Virus record (IMG/VR): IMGVR_UViG_3300020156_000060
Span: 1 to 38,316 of that record
DNA: 38,316 bases
Strand: one strand, 5' to 3'
DNA from: a virus
Both the position numbers and the translations under genes were made by a program. Below are positions 1 through 6,026 of this stretch, one piece after another. Positions within the stretch are counted from its first letter, which is position 1; every line of letters begins with the position of its first letter. The notes below the pieces were generated by a model that had not been told where the DNA came from, ran no database searches, and saw only the letters and a program-made list of their open reading frames with translations.

Positions 1-67
1 ACTGCGTCACGGCGGCCGCCTTGAGGAGCCTGGCGACCTCAGCGACCACGGCAGGGGGCTCGGACAT
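1..67 (-). CDS. 5' end of a leftward gene, cut by the window edge
   Basis: An ATG on the minus strand at 67-65 opens a frame that stays open to the window edge. It begins MSEPPAVVAEVARLLKAAA, 22 codons in all. The product cannot be identified from so little. It is the only leftward gene in this part and is divergent from the rightward run at 175, with two operator-like palindromes between them. That layout suggests a regulator, but this is inference from position. No strong ribosome binding site is seen upstream. Confidence 0.4.
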   Translation of the reverse strand, partial: MSEPPAVVAEVARLLKAAAVTQ

Positions 68-96
68 GCCGGGGAGCGTAGCTGGCCCCGACCTCC

Positions 97-144
97 TGAC
101 TAGTGGAAGTCAGAAGGGTCTTGCATGCTGACTAGAACTAGTCA
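97..144. promoter_or_regulatory. Two tandem 16-bp operator-like palindromes
   Basis: TGACTAGTGGAAGTCA at 97-112 and TGACTAGAACTAGTCA at 129-144 share TGACT...AGTCA arms. They start exactly 32 bp apart, about three helical turns. They lie between the divergent genes at 67 and 175, and the second sits inside the spacer of a promoter-like element. This is the pattern expected of repressor binding sites. The regulator is unknown. Confidence 0.6.
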
Positions 145-148
145 TAGT
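121..148 (+). promoter_or_regulatory. Candidate rightward early promoter
   Basis: TTGCAT (121-126) resembles a -35 box and CATAGT (143-148) a -10 box, with a 16-bp spacer. The spacer holds most of the second palindrome, so a bound repressor would block RNA polymerase. It would drive the gene string from 175. The match is only moderate. Confidence 0.4.
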
Positions 149-174
149 GGGGCCATACCCGCAGGGAGCCGGAC

Positions 175-354
175 ATGAGCAACGCGACCAAGACGGCGGC
201 CATTCAGCATGCCGAGGAACGGGCGGCGTACTGGCTCATGGTCTACAACGAGCTTGAGGAGCGTGGCCGCGGGCAATCGAAGCGGGCTCAGGACGCCTAC
301 GCCAAGTCGGCCCGTTGGCTGATGCGGGCCAACGAGATTGCGGAGCGCGCATGA
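175..354 (+). CDS. Small hypothetical protein, first gene of the rightward run
   Basis: A 59-residue charged, largely helical protein starting MSNATKTAAIQHAEERAAYW. The ATG at 175 follows GGGAGCCGGAC, which contains a usable ribosome binding site (GGGAG). The stop overlaps the next start (ATGA at 351). No domain is recognised. Its place just behind the operator region makes it likely the first gene of an early operon. Confidence 0.6.
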   Translation: MSNATKTAAIQHAEERAAYWLMVYNELEERGRGQSKRAQDAYAKSARWLMRANEIAERA

Positions 355-731
355 CCCTCTCTCTCTCCCTCTCCTCCCTCCGCTCGGCAGCCATGGCGGC
401 GACGCCGGGGCCGTGGGAACACGGCGGTACCGGTAGCGAGACTGTCGTGTTTCAGCGCGGCGGCTTCCCCATCTGCGAAATGTGGATTCGCACCAATGAC
501 CGAGCCGAGGCCAAGGCCACATCCGCCTTCATCGCCCAGGCGAATCCCGCCACCCTCCTCGCCCTCCTCGACGCGCTGGAGGCGGCGCGAGGGGCGCTGG
601 ATCGCATCGCCTGTTGGGATGAAGGTCCGGAGGTCACGCCCAGCTTCGATGAGCCGTACTCGGCAGAGGTAGCACGTTCCGCCCTCGCCGCTCTCCCTCG
701 CGCACCCCACGCGACGGAGGGGGAGGGGTGA
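351..731 (+). CDS. Hypothetical protein, Ea22-type context
   Basis: A 126-residue protein. The ATG at 351 is chosen because it overlaps the previous stop; an in-frame start 36 bases upstream lies inside the previous gene. The first residues are a Ser/Leu run (MTLSLSLSSLRSAA). The middle has a segment around AFIAQANPATLLALLDALE, which is the pattern seen in phage Ead/Ea22-like accessory proteins. The C-terminus ends in an Ala/Pro/Gly-Glu-Gly linker. Function is unknown; the family hint is recalled, not searched. Confidence 0.65.
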   Translation: MTLSLSLSSLRSAAMAATPGPWEHGGTGSETVVFQRGGFPICEMWIRTNDRAEAKATSAFIAQANPATLLALLDALEAARGALDRIACWDEGPEVTPSFDEPYSAEVARSALAALPRAPHATEGEG

Positions 732-1003
732 TGGACATTGAGGGTATGAACGAAAGCGCCGTAGCCGCGCTGTTCGAGAAGCACGCGGCCTGGATCAATG
801 ACATCGCCAGGGCCGTCGACCCGCGCGATATCGGGCATCTGGTCCTTGTCGTGGGGCGGAACGGCAACGAGACAATGACGCTTCGCGGTCGTGTACTGGG
901 CGAGTTCAAGTATCGCGCCATCCGCGACGGCGTTCGCATCGTCACGACCCGAGTGGACCCCACCCCCACGCCCCGCGCGGACGGGGAGGAGACGACGCCG
1001 TGA
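731..1003 (+). CDS. Hypothetical protein
   Basis: A 90-residue protein starting MDIEGMNESAVAALFEKHAA. The ATG overlaps the previous TGA. It looks like a small mixed alpha/beta domain followed by a Pro/Thr/Glu tail (TPTPRADGEETTP) encoded by GC-rich sequence like that ending several neighbours. No family is recognised. Confidence 0.6.
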   Translation: MDIEGMNESAVAALFEKHAAWINDIARAVDPRDIGHLVLVVGRNGNETMTLRGRVLGEFKYRAIRDGVRIVTTRVDPTPTPRADGEETTP

Positions 1004-1191
1004 GCTATGACCCCGAGAACATTCCTGAGGACGCTCGCCACGCTGGCCGGGTCGACGGCTACAACGAGGCACTCGACGACATCCGTTCTTGGATTCGTGC
1101 GATGGCGCTGAAATGCGGGTGGGACACCAACAGCGACGCCTTCGCCGTCGATGAGTACGTCAAGACCTGCTACCTGCCGGTGCCTGAATGA
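1000..1191 (+). CDS. Small hypothetical protein
   Basis: A 63-residue acidic protein with a GTG start in a GTGA overlap, beginning MSYDPENIPEDARHAGRVDG. The stop overlaps the next ATG (ATGA at 1188). No conserved domain is recognised. The coupled arrangement supports it as a real gene. Confidence 0.6.
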   Translation: MSYDPENIPEDARHAGRVDGYNEALDDIRSWIRAMALKCGWDTNSDAFAVDEYVKTCYLPVPE

Positions 1192-1958
1192 CCGACCCCC
1201 ACACCAGCGCCACCAGCGGGGACAGGGAGGCGATCCTCGCTGCCATGTTGGAGCACATGGAGGACATGGCCGGCTCAGGCGCTGCGGCCGACGCCATCCT
1301 CGCCGCGCTCCGCGAGCGTGCCCTGACCCGCTGCGCCGGCATGACGGTTGCCGACATCGCGATGGAGCGCGACGCCGCCATTGCCCGCGCCGAGAAGGCC
1401 GAGGCTCGCGTGGAAGTGCTCGACGCCGAACTCGATTCCGCCCGTGCCTCCGCCGCCGCGTGGCAGCAGCGGGCCGAGGAGATGCGGGAGGCGCTGACGT
1501 GGTACGCATCCGAAGGTGAGCAAGACAAGTTCATCATCTGCCAACGAGGCGATGACGGTCGTCTGTGGCCCATCACTCCCACGACGTACTTCTCGGATAT
1601 CGCACGCCGCGCCCTCTCCGCGCACCCAGCGGGGGCACCTGACGCGGCTGCGGGGGAGCGGGAGGGGTGGATCGGCAGGACGCACGACCTCAAGACGTGG
1701 CCGCGCTTCTTCGACGCGGTGGCTTCCGGAGCCAAGCCGTTCGAGATTCGCGCGAACGACCGCGACTACCGCGTGGGCGATCGGCTGATCCTGCGCGAGT
1801 TCGACCCCGCGACCGGCGAGTACAGCGGGCGCTCCGTCGAGCGCGTCGTCTCCTACGTCACCGACTGGCACCAGCAGCCGCACCACGTCGTCCTGGGCAT
1901 GCATTCGCTCCCGCCGCCACCGAACGCCGACGCGGGGGAGGGGGCGAGCAATGGGTGA
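1188..1958 (+). CDS. Coiled-coil protein with C-terminal DUF3850 (ASCH/PUA-like) domain
   Basis: A 256-residue protein. The first half is helical with a likely coiled coil (about residues 60-105, many Glu/Ala/Arg). A Pro/Ala/Gly linker follows near 145-160. The C-terminal part, about residues 163-240, carries THDLKTWPRFFDAVASG, KPFEIRANDRDYRVGD and a following beta-rich stretch. This is the signature I know as DUF3850, a PUA/ASCH-like fold proposed to bind RNA or modified bases. The two-part build is typical of modular phage accessory genes. Role in this phage is unknown. Confidence 0.75.
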   Translation: MTDPHTSATSGDREAILAAMLEHMEDMAGSGAAADAILAALRERALTRCAGMTVADIAMERDAAIARAEKAEARVEVLDAELDSARASAAAWQQRAEEMREALTWYASEGEQDKFIICQRGDDGRLWPITPTTYFSDIARRALSAHPAGAPDAAAGEREGWIGRTHDLKTWPRFFDAVASGAKPFEIRANDRDYRVGDRLILREFDPATGEYSGRSVERVVSYVTDWHQQPHHVVLGMHSLPPPPNADAGEGASNG

Positions 1959-2172
1959 TGGTCAATCGAACGCGCCGTATTTCGCTGGACCGAGCAAGCG
2001 CGACATCCTGCCCGACGACGACGTGAACACGATCCTGCTCATGCTGCCGGCAAAGTTCCGCGACCAGCTTGCCCGTCACATGATGGCCCGCGAGCGCCTG
2101 GTCGCCCAGAAGGTGCTCGAAGGCGTGGTCGACGGTGTGCAGCGGTCGGCGCGCCAGTGGAGGCTGGAATGA
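1951..2172 (+). CDS. Small hypothetical protein
   Basis: A 73-residue protein starting MGDGQSNAPYFAGPSKRDIL and overlapping the end of the DUF3850 gene by 8 bases. It is mostly helical with a charged second half (RDQLARHMMARERLVAQKV). No family is recognised. Confidence 0.55.
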   Translation: MGDGQSNAPYFAGPSKRDILPDDDVNTILLMLPAKFRDQLARHMMARERLVAQKVLEGVVDGVQRSARQWRLE

Positions 2173-2222
2173 GCCGCACCTCCTCCCCCGCCGCATCCCC
2201 CGACACCGCGCCGGAGCGCTGA
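2169..2222 (+). CDS. Possible 17-residue peptide
   Basis: An ATGA overlap with the previous stop opens a 17-codon frame (MSRTSSPAASPDTAPER). It is Pro/Ala/Ser rich and resembles the linkers at the ends of neighbouring genes. It may be the remnant of a gene whose domain was lost. Translation is uncertain. Confidence 0.25.
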   Translation: MSRTSSPAASPDTAPER

Positions 2223-2304
2223 CGCGGGACGACCGGTAAAACCCAGTATGGGCACTACTAACCACCACGGGCGGCTCGCCGCTCACACCAGATACGGGTC
2301 AAGC

Positions 2305-2574
2305 ATGAACGTGAAGATCATCGACCGCAGCCGCATCCACGCTTGGCAGGTGTGCGACGAGGACGTCGTCGGCGCCGAAACGTGGGAGGAGGCCATCACC
2401 TGGTACGTGCGGGAGACGGGCATCGACCGCGACAACCTCTACGCCGTGCCGAAGGAGGTGCCGCTGACCAAGACGCTGTGGAGCGACGAGACGCGAACCC
2501 TGCGCATCACCTACGCGCAGTCGATCGCCGATGCCTCGACGTTCCCGTCCATCCTCAGCACGACGGAGTTCTAG
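2305..2574 (+). CDS. Small hypothetical protein
   Basis: An 89-residue protein from ATG 2305 (MNVKIIDRSRIHAWQV). An in-frame ATG at 2248 would add 19 residues, but that extension (Thr/His/Gly/Arg) does not look like a folded start, so the later start is preferred. Neither start has a strong ribosome binding site. The fold looks alpha/beta with acidic helices. The family is unknown. Confidence 0.6.
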   Translation: MNVKIIDRSRIHAWQVCDEDVVGAETWEEAITWYVRETGIDRDNLYAVPKEVPLTKTLWSDETRTLRITYAQSIADASTFPSILSTTEF

Positions 2575-2642
2575 TGCCACCCACCCCCGACAAGGCCGTG
2601 CGCCCAGCACCCCCCGACAAGGGCCAGGAGGCGCGGTCGTGA
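2574..2642 (+). CDS. Possible 22-residue Pro-rich peptide
   Basis: A GTG inside TAGTG starts a 22-codon frame ending in GTGA, which starts the next gene. It contains PTPDKAVRPAPPDKG, a short repeated PDK unit. It could be a coupling peptide that carries ribosomes from the gene ending at 2574 to the one starting at 2639. Confidence 0.25.
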   Translation: MPPTPDKAVRPAPPDKGQEARS

Positions 2643-2824
2643 GCATCGAATGCGTGTGCCCGGTGTGCGGACGCAACGTCATCGCCAGGCGAGCGTCCGA
2701 CGGCTACGGCTGGGAGAAGTCGACTGGCCCATTGCGCATCGTGATCCACAGCGGCGCGCGATGGGGTCGAACCTGCAAGGGCAGCGATCAGGAATACCAG
2801 CCGAAGCAGGAGGCGCGGCCATGA
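2639..2824 (+). CDS. Small zinc-ribbon-like protein
   Basis: A 61-residue protein with a GTG start, beginning MSIECVCPVCGRNVIARR. The CVCPVCG knuckle plus a later Cys (WGRTCKGS) suggest one metal site. The stop overlaps the next ATG. Small zinc-knuckle proteins are common in phage early regions, and the function is unknown. Confidence 0.6.
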   Translation: MSIECVCPVCGRNVIARRASDGYGWEKSTGPLRIVIHSGARWGRTCKGSDQEYQPKQEARP

Positions 2825-3159
2825 GCACGGACCCCAACCCCCACCAGGGCTTCGACGCGGTCGCCTTCGACAAGCTCGCGGAGGCGTTGCGCGAGAAGTA
2901 CGAGCACGCGTTGCGTCGATCGAACCTGAGCGGCGACGAGGCCGAGGCCGACGCCATGCGCTTCGCGCTGCTGGAGTCGCTGCCTGCCATCTCGGCATAC
3001 CTGGCCGTCCGCCAGGACCCCCACAGCGCCGCCGCACCCGTCGGGGCTTCGCCCCTCCTCTCCCCCGAGGGGGCGGGCACGTGCGGCGTCTGCGGCAAGC
3101 CAACCACACGCGGCGCGGAGTGCGCGCGCTGCGAAGCCATCCTGGACGAACAGCAATGA
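2821..3159 (+). CDS. Hypothetical protein with C-terminal zinc-knuckle motif
   Basis: A 112-residue protein in two parts. Residues 1-65 are helical (FDKLAEALREKYEHAL). A Pro/Ala linker follows (PHSAAAPVGASPLLSPEGAG), encoded by hairpin-rich DNA. The C-terminus has CGVCGKPTTRGAECARCEA, a four-Cys zinc-knuckle pattern. The linker DNA contains one copy of a 22-bp repeat found again at 4971. This looks like an exchangeable-domain architecture. Confidence 0.6.
   Translation: MSTDPNPHQGFDAVAFDKLAEALREKYEHALRRSNLSGDEAEADAMRFALLESLPAISAYLAVRQDPHSAAAPVGASPLLSPEGAGTCGVCGKPTTRGAECARCEAILDEQQ
3018..3039 (+). repeat. 22-bp direct repeat, copy 1
   Basis: An exact 22-base match to 4971-4992. Here it encodes the start of the linker PHSAAAPVG between two domains of the gene at 2821. 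The same reading frame is used in both copies. Confidence 0.7.
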
Positions 3160-3785
3160 GCAACACCCCACCGCCCCTCCCCGAGGGGATCGACGAGCCT
3201 GCGGTGGTCGCGGCAGTGATGGCCCATACCGGAGCACGCACCGTCGACCAGGCACGCACCCACGTGCCGCGCGCGGAGTGGGACGATATACGACGCGGCA
3301 TCGCGGCCTACATCGCCGCGGCGCCGCGTGCTGCCACCCCGCCGCCCCTCCCCGAGGGGCACGATGCCTGCGAGCGCGAAGCCCTGCGACTCGTGGCGAA
3401 GGAGGGAGAGGCGCAGTTGGCGCTGATCGCCGAGCGTGACGCGCTGGCCCGCTTCAAGGCCTACGTCCACAAGCGACTCGACGACGCAGGCGTGCCGGTC
3501 GATCCGCCGAGCCCGCACCGCGAGAAGGGATGCCGCATCGGCGGTCGCCTCGACTGGCTGCTGTCGCACGTGTTCGCCACGGTCGAGGCTGTCACCCCCG
3601 CCGCTCCCCCCGAGGTGCAGGACTACGAGCGCGGCTTCCGCGCAGCGATCGAAGCAGCGGCGGCAGGGGTCGAGCGCACGCCGTTCGGCGTGAACCACCA
3701 GCGAATCGCGGAGTCGATCCGGGCGCTAGCCACCACGCCGCCCCTCCCCGAGGGGCAGGACGTTGCCAATCCGCCAACACGCTGA
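3156..3785 (+). CDS. Hypothetical protein with three TPPPLPEG-type linkers
   Basis: A 209-residue protein from the ATG overlapping the previous stop. It carries TPPPLPEGI near residue 5, TPPPLPEGH near residue 64 and TPPLPEGQ near residue 195. Each is encoded by an identical hairpin-forming DNA core. Between them lie helical segments: a charged stretch near 75-105, and YERGFRAAIEAAAAGVE near 160-175. The repeats appear to separate domains acquired independently. No catalytic motif is seen. Confidence 0.6.
   Translation: MSNTPPPLPEGIDEPAVVAAVMAHTGARTVDQARTHVPRAEWDDIRRGIAAYIAAAPRAATPPPLPEGHDACEREALRLVAKEGEAQLALIAERDALARFKAYVHKRLDDAGVPVDPPSPHREKGCRIGGRLDWLLSHVFATVEAVTPAAPPEVQDYERGFRAAIEAAAAGVERTPFGVNHQRIAESIRALATTPPLPEGQDVANPPTR
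3174..3755 (+). repeat. Three copies of a GC-rich hairpin repeat
   Basis: CCCCTCCCCGAGGGG occurs exactly at 3174-3188, 3345-3359 and 3741-3755. Each can form a 5-6 bp stem with a 5-base loop. A related hairpin pair lies at 3043-3073 (GGGGC/GCCCC and CCCCC/GGGGG). All sit in coding sequence at domain borders and are read in the same frame as PLPEG. Confidence 0.75.
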
Positions 3786-3793
3786 ATCAGCGT
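3779..3793. promoter_or_regulatory. 15-bp palindrome at the early/packaging border
   Basis: ACGCTGAATCAGCGT is perfectly symmetric around a central A and contains the TGA stop of the upstream gene. It lies in the first real intergenic gap before the small terminase gene. It could be an operator or an RNA hairpin. It has no T-run, so it is not a standard terminator. Confidence 0.4.
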
Positions 3794-3827
3794 TGCGATT
3801 CCAGCGCCGCATGCGTAGGGTCGCCGC

Positions 3828-4373
3828 GTGGCCCTCACTCCGAAGCAGCAGCGCTTCGTCGACGAGTACCTGGTCGACCTGAACGCGACCCAGGCCGCGA
3901 TCCGGGCCGGCTACAGCCCGAAGACCGCGAAGCAGGCAGGGCACGAGGCCCTGACGAAACCTGACGTCCAGGCCGCGGTCTCGGCCGCGCAGGAGAAGCG
4001 GTCCCAGCGGACCGGGATCACCGCCGACGTCGTCCTCGGGGAGCTCCTGCGCCTGGCGCGCGTCGACATCGGCGAGGCCTTCGACGAGAGCGGCAACCTG
4101 CTGCCGGTCCGCGACATGCCGGAGGACGTCCGCCGGGCGATCGCCGGCATCGACGTGGCCGAGGAAGGGCCGCGCCTGCGCATGAACGAGGACGGCACCG
4201 TCGACGAGCCGCCCGTGACTACGGTCCGCAAGGTGCGCTTCTGGGACAAGCGCGGCGCGCTCGAGCTCCTCGGCAAGCACCTGGGCCTCTTCGTCCAGCG
4301 GGTCGAGCACACGGGCAAGGACGGCGCGCCGATCCAGGTCATCAGCGGCGTGCCCGCCTCGCCGGAGTCGTGA
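3828..4373 (+). CDS. terS: Terminase small subunit (Terminase_2-type)
   Basis: A 181-residue protein with a GTG start and a TAGGGT ribosome binding site. The N-terminus MALTPKQQRFVDEYL, then NATQAAIRAGYS and a tail of TAKQAGHEALTKPDV, is the classic helix-turn-helix of the Terminase_2 small-subunit family. Residues 60-180 hold the conserved LARVDIGEAFDESGNLLPV and WDKRGALELLGKHLGLF segments. The small subunit recognises the packaging site and recruits the large subunit. Unusually, the large subunit gene is not next to it but 1.65 kb downstream. Confidence 0.92.
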   Translation: MALTPKQQRFVDEYLVDLNATQAAIRAGYSPKTAKQAGHEALTKPDVQAAVSAAQEKRSQRTGITADVVLGELLRLARVDIGEAFDESGNLLPVRDMPEDVRRAIAGIDVAEEGPRLRMNEDGTVDEPPVTTVRKVRFWDKRGALELLGKHLGLFVQRVEHTGKDGAPIQVISGVPASPES

Positions 4374-4567
4374 TGGCCGACCTCCCGAACCCCGACGACG
4401 ACGTCACCTTCCGCGCCCAGGGCGCCATCCGCGCCGGCATCTGCGTCGGTGTCGACCCGGCCGGCGAGGTGCGCGTGCTCGTCGGTGCCGACGTCTTCGC
4501 CATCCGCCCCGACCAGATCATTGCCACCGCGCCCTTCGCGCCACGGCCAACCGCTGGGACTCCGTGA
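4373..4567 (+). CDS. Small hypothetical protein
   Basis: A 64-residue protein starting MADLPNPDDDVTFRAQGAIR, with ATGA coupling to terS. It appears to be a small beta-rich domain (GICVGVDPAGEVRVLVG). Function is unknown. Confidence 0.6.
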   Translation: MADLPNPDDDVTFRAQGAIRAGICVGVDPAGEVRVLVGADVFAIRPDQIIATAPFAPRPTAGTP

Positions 4568-4803
4568 TGTGTTCCTGGGGTGACGACGTCCGCGTCCGCG
4601 TCTGCATGCCCGCACGCCTGAGCCACACCGGGCGAGCGCGTTGGACCGTCAAGCCGGTGGATCGCTGCCTGGCTCCGCTCATCCGCGCATTGAATCGGCT
4701 AGGTGCGCTGACCGCGAACGCCTGCTGCGGCCACGGCGAGGCGACCGGATGGATTGAGCTTCACGACGGCACAACCATCACCTTGCCGAAGGCACGCACA
4801 TGA
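4567..4803 (+). CDS. Small Cys-rich hypothetical protein
   Basis: A 78-residue protein from ATG 4567 (MCSWGDDVRVRVCMPARLSH). It contains LTANACCGHGEATGWIELHDG, a Cys-Cys-Gly-His-Gly motif I recall in phage hypothetical proteins of this size. The motif suggests a metal site, which is not proven. The stop overlaps the next start. Confidence 0.55.
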   Translation: MCSWGDDVRVRVCMPARLSHTGRARWTVKPVDRCLAPLIRALNRLGALTANACCGHGEATGWIELHDGTTITLPKART

Positions 4804-4964
4804 GCATCGACGACAAGCCTGCCGTGGAGCGGTTCGAGGACGACCTGCACGAGCTGATCAATCGGTATCGCAGGGCGGTGGCCCTCACCTTGGCCGAGGC
4901 CGTGGGAACGCTGCACGTGGTCGCGGCGATGCTGATTCGCCAGGAGACAGAAGATGACGAATGA
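4800..4964 (+). CDS. Small helical hypothetical protein
   Basis: A 54-residue protein (MSIDDKPAVERFEDDLHELI). The second half is a hydrophobic helix (LAEAVGTLHVVAAMLIRQ) ending in an acidic tail. It overlaps the previous gene by 4 bases. No family assignment. Confidence 0.55.
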   Translation: MSIDDKPAVERFEDDLHELINRYRRAVALTLAEAVGTLHVVAAMLIRQETEDDE

Positions 4965-5007
4965 TCGCGTCCCCCACAGCGCCGCCGCACCCTCGGTCGC
5001 CGGCTGA
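4954..5007 (+). CDS. Possible 17-residue remnant peptide
   Basis: A 17-codon frame (MTNDRVPHSAAAPSVAG) overlapping the previous stop. PHSAAAP is encoded by the second copy of the 22-bp repeat. It looks like a leftover linker, similar to the linker inside the gene at 2821, with its downstream domain missing. Confidence 0.25.
   Translation: MTNDRVPHSAAAPSVAG
4971..4992 (+). repeat. 22-bp direct repeat, copy 2
   Basis: An exact match to 3018-3039, here near the end of a tiny frame and just before a membrane protein gene. It suggests past recombination between linker sequences. Confidence 0.7.
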
Positions 5008-5013
5008 CCGACC

Positions 5014-5160
5014 ATGCGCCGCGTCCTCCTGTTCCCGCTCCTTGCGCCGCTGGCCATCGTCTGGCTGCTGGTCCTAGCCGTGGCCATCGTCACCGACGAG
5101 GCCGCGCTGCTGCTCGAGCGCGGGTACTACCGGCTCGGTGGGTGGCGGCTCGGCCGATGA
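5014..5160 (+). CDS. Small single-pass membrane protein
   Basis: A 48-residue protein. After MRR comes a long hydrophobic stretch (residues 4-26, rich in Leu/Val/Ile/Ala with a Trp), then a short charged tail (LERGYYRLGGWRLGR). Its N-terminus is basic, so the tail is likely outside. The stop overlaps the next ATG. Function is unknown; small membrane proteins among phage early genes sometimes act on the host envelope or on superinfection. Confidence 0.6.
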   Translation: MRRVLLFPLLAPLAIVWLLVLAVAIVTDEAALLLERGYYRLGGWRLGR

Positions 5161-5369
5161 CCATGCCGTGCCCTCGCTGCGACGGGACGGGCTCGCTGCC
5201 CGACCCCACCGGCTACCGCGCCGCGCGGTTGGCCCAGGGCTGGACGCTCAAGCAGGTCGCCGACGCTGCCGGGGTCTCGATCTCCATGGTGCACGACGTC
5301 GAGAACGGGCGGCGCCTGCCGTCGCCGAAGATCGCCGAGGCGTACCGGAAGCTGTACGGGGCTGGGTGA
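5157..5369 (+). CDS. Zinc-knuckle plus helix-turn-helix (XRE-like) protein
   Basis: A 70-residue protein from ATG 5157 (MTMPCPRCDGTGSLPDPTGY). A CPRCDGTG knuckle precedes a compact XRE-type helix-turn-helix, with LKQVADAAGVSISMVHDVEN as helices 2-3 and RRLPSPKIAEAYRKL after it. It should bind DNA and may be an early regulator. The Cys pair alone could hold metal only with partners elsewhere or in a dimer. Confidence 0.75.
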   Translation: MTMPCPRCDGTGSLPDPTGYRAARLAQGWTLKQVADAAGVSISMVHDVENGRRLPSPKIAEAYRKLYGAG

Positions 5370-5566
5370 TGGGCCGCCTGGTCTCGTGCATGCGGAAGAC
5401 CCGCTACGCGACGAAGACCGAGGCGATCGACGCCGCGGCGAAGATCCTCCGCGACCCGTCGCGCGGGTGCACCTACCTGCGCTTCTACCCCTGCCCGCAC
5501 TGCAAGGGCTTCCACCTGACCAGCCGGCCGCGGCTGTGGACGCCGAAGCCGGCGGCGAGCGCGTGA
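5369..5566 (+). CDS. Small zinc-ribbon-like phage protein
   Basis: A 65-residue basic protein starting MGRLVSCMRKTRYATKTEAI. It carries YPCPHCKGFHLTSRP in the second half, giving a CxxC...H pattern together with the early Cys. This small family is common in phages, often near terminases. Function is unknown. It is coupled to both neighbours by TGATG overlaps. Confidence 0.6.
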   Translation: MGRLVSCMRKTRYATKTEAIDAAAKILRDPSRGCTYLRFYPCPHCKGFHLTSRPRLWTPKPAASA

Positions 5567-5784
5567 TGCTCGACCCGTACGCACACGAGATCGCCGTGCA
5601 GCGGTCGATGGTCCGCGACATGAACCTGCTGCCGGACGGCGGCCGCCTCGGCGCGCTCCATCCGTGCGGCCGGGATCCCGCGACGGGCGAGCCGCTGACC
5701 CTCGGCATGATGTTCGACCGCTACTCGCTGGCCCTGCTCGTCGTCCAGGAGGTCGAGGCGCGCGCCGCGGCCGGGGCGGCGTGA
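5566..5784 (+). CDS. Small hypothetical protein
   Basis: A 72-residue protein, MLDPYAHEIAVQRSMVRDMN at the start, with a helical C-terminus. The ATG overlaps the previous stop; a GTG one codon earlier is also possible. No family is recognised. Confidence 0.55.
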   Translation: MLDPYAHEIAVQRSMVRDMNLLPDGGRLGALHPCGRDPATGEPLTLGMMFDRYSLALLVVQEVEARAAAGAA

Positions 5785-6026
5785 TGGCTGACCGCAACGA
5801 GGAGATCGCCCGGCTCGACCGCTGCCTGGCGCAGCTGTCCGACCACTACGACAGCATCCAGATCATCGCCACGCGCCACGAGGGGACGCGGACGATCTCG
5901 GCCGACCGCGGCACCGGCAACTGGCACTCCCGCTTCGGCGCGGTCTCCGAGTGGGTCGAGCGGGAGCGCGCGCGCGTCTGGGCGCAGGTCGAGCGCGACG
6001 ACGACGAGCGCGAGGTGGACGGCTGA
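5784..6026 (+). CDS. Small hypothetical protein
   Basis: An 80-residue protein (MADRNEEIARLDRCLAQLSD) with charged helices at both ends around a beta-like middle (IQIIATRHEGTRTISADRG). It sits directly before terL with a TGATG junction. Function is unknown. Confidence 0.55.
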   Translation: MADRNEEIARLDRCLAQLSDHYDSIQIIATRHEGTRTISADRGTGNWHSRFGAVSEWVERERARVWAQVERDDDEREVDG

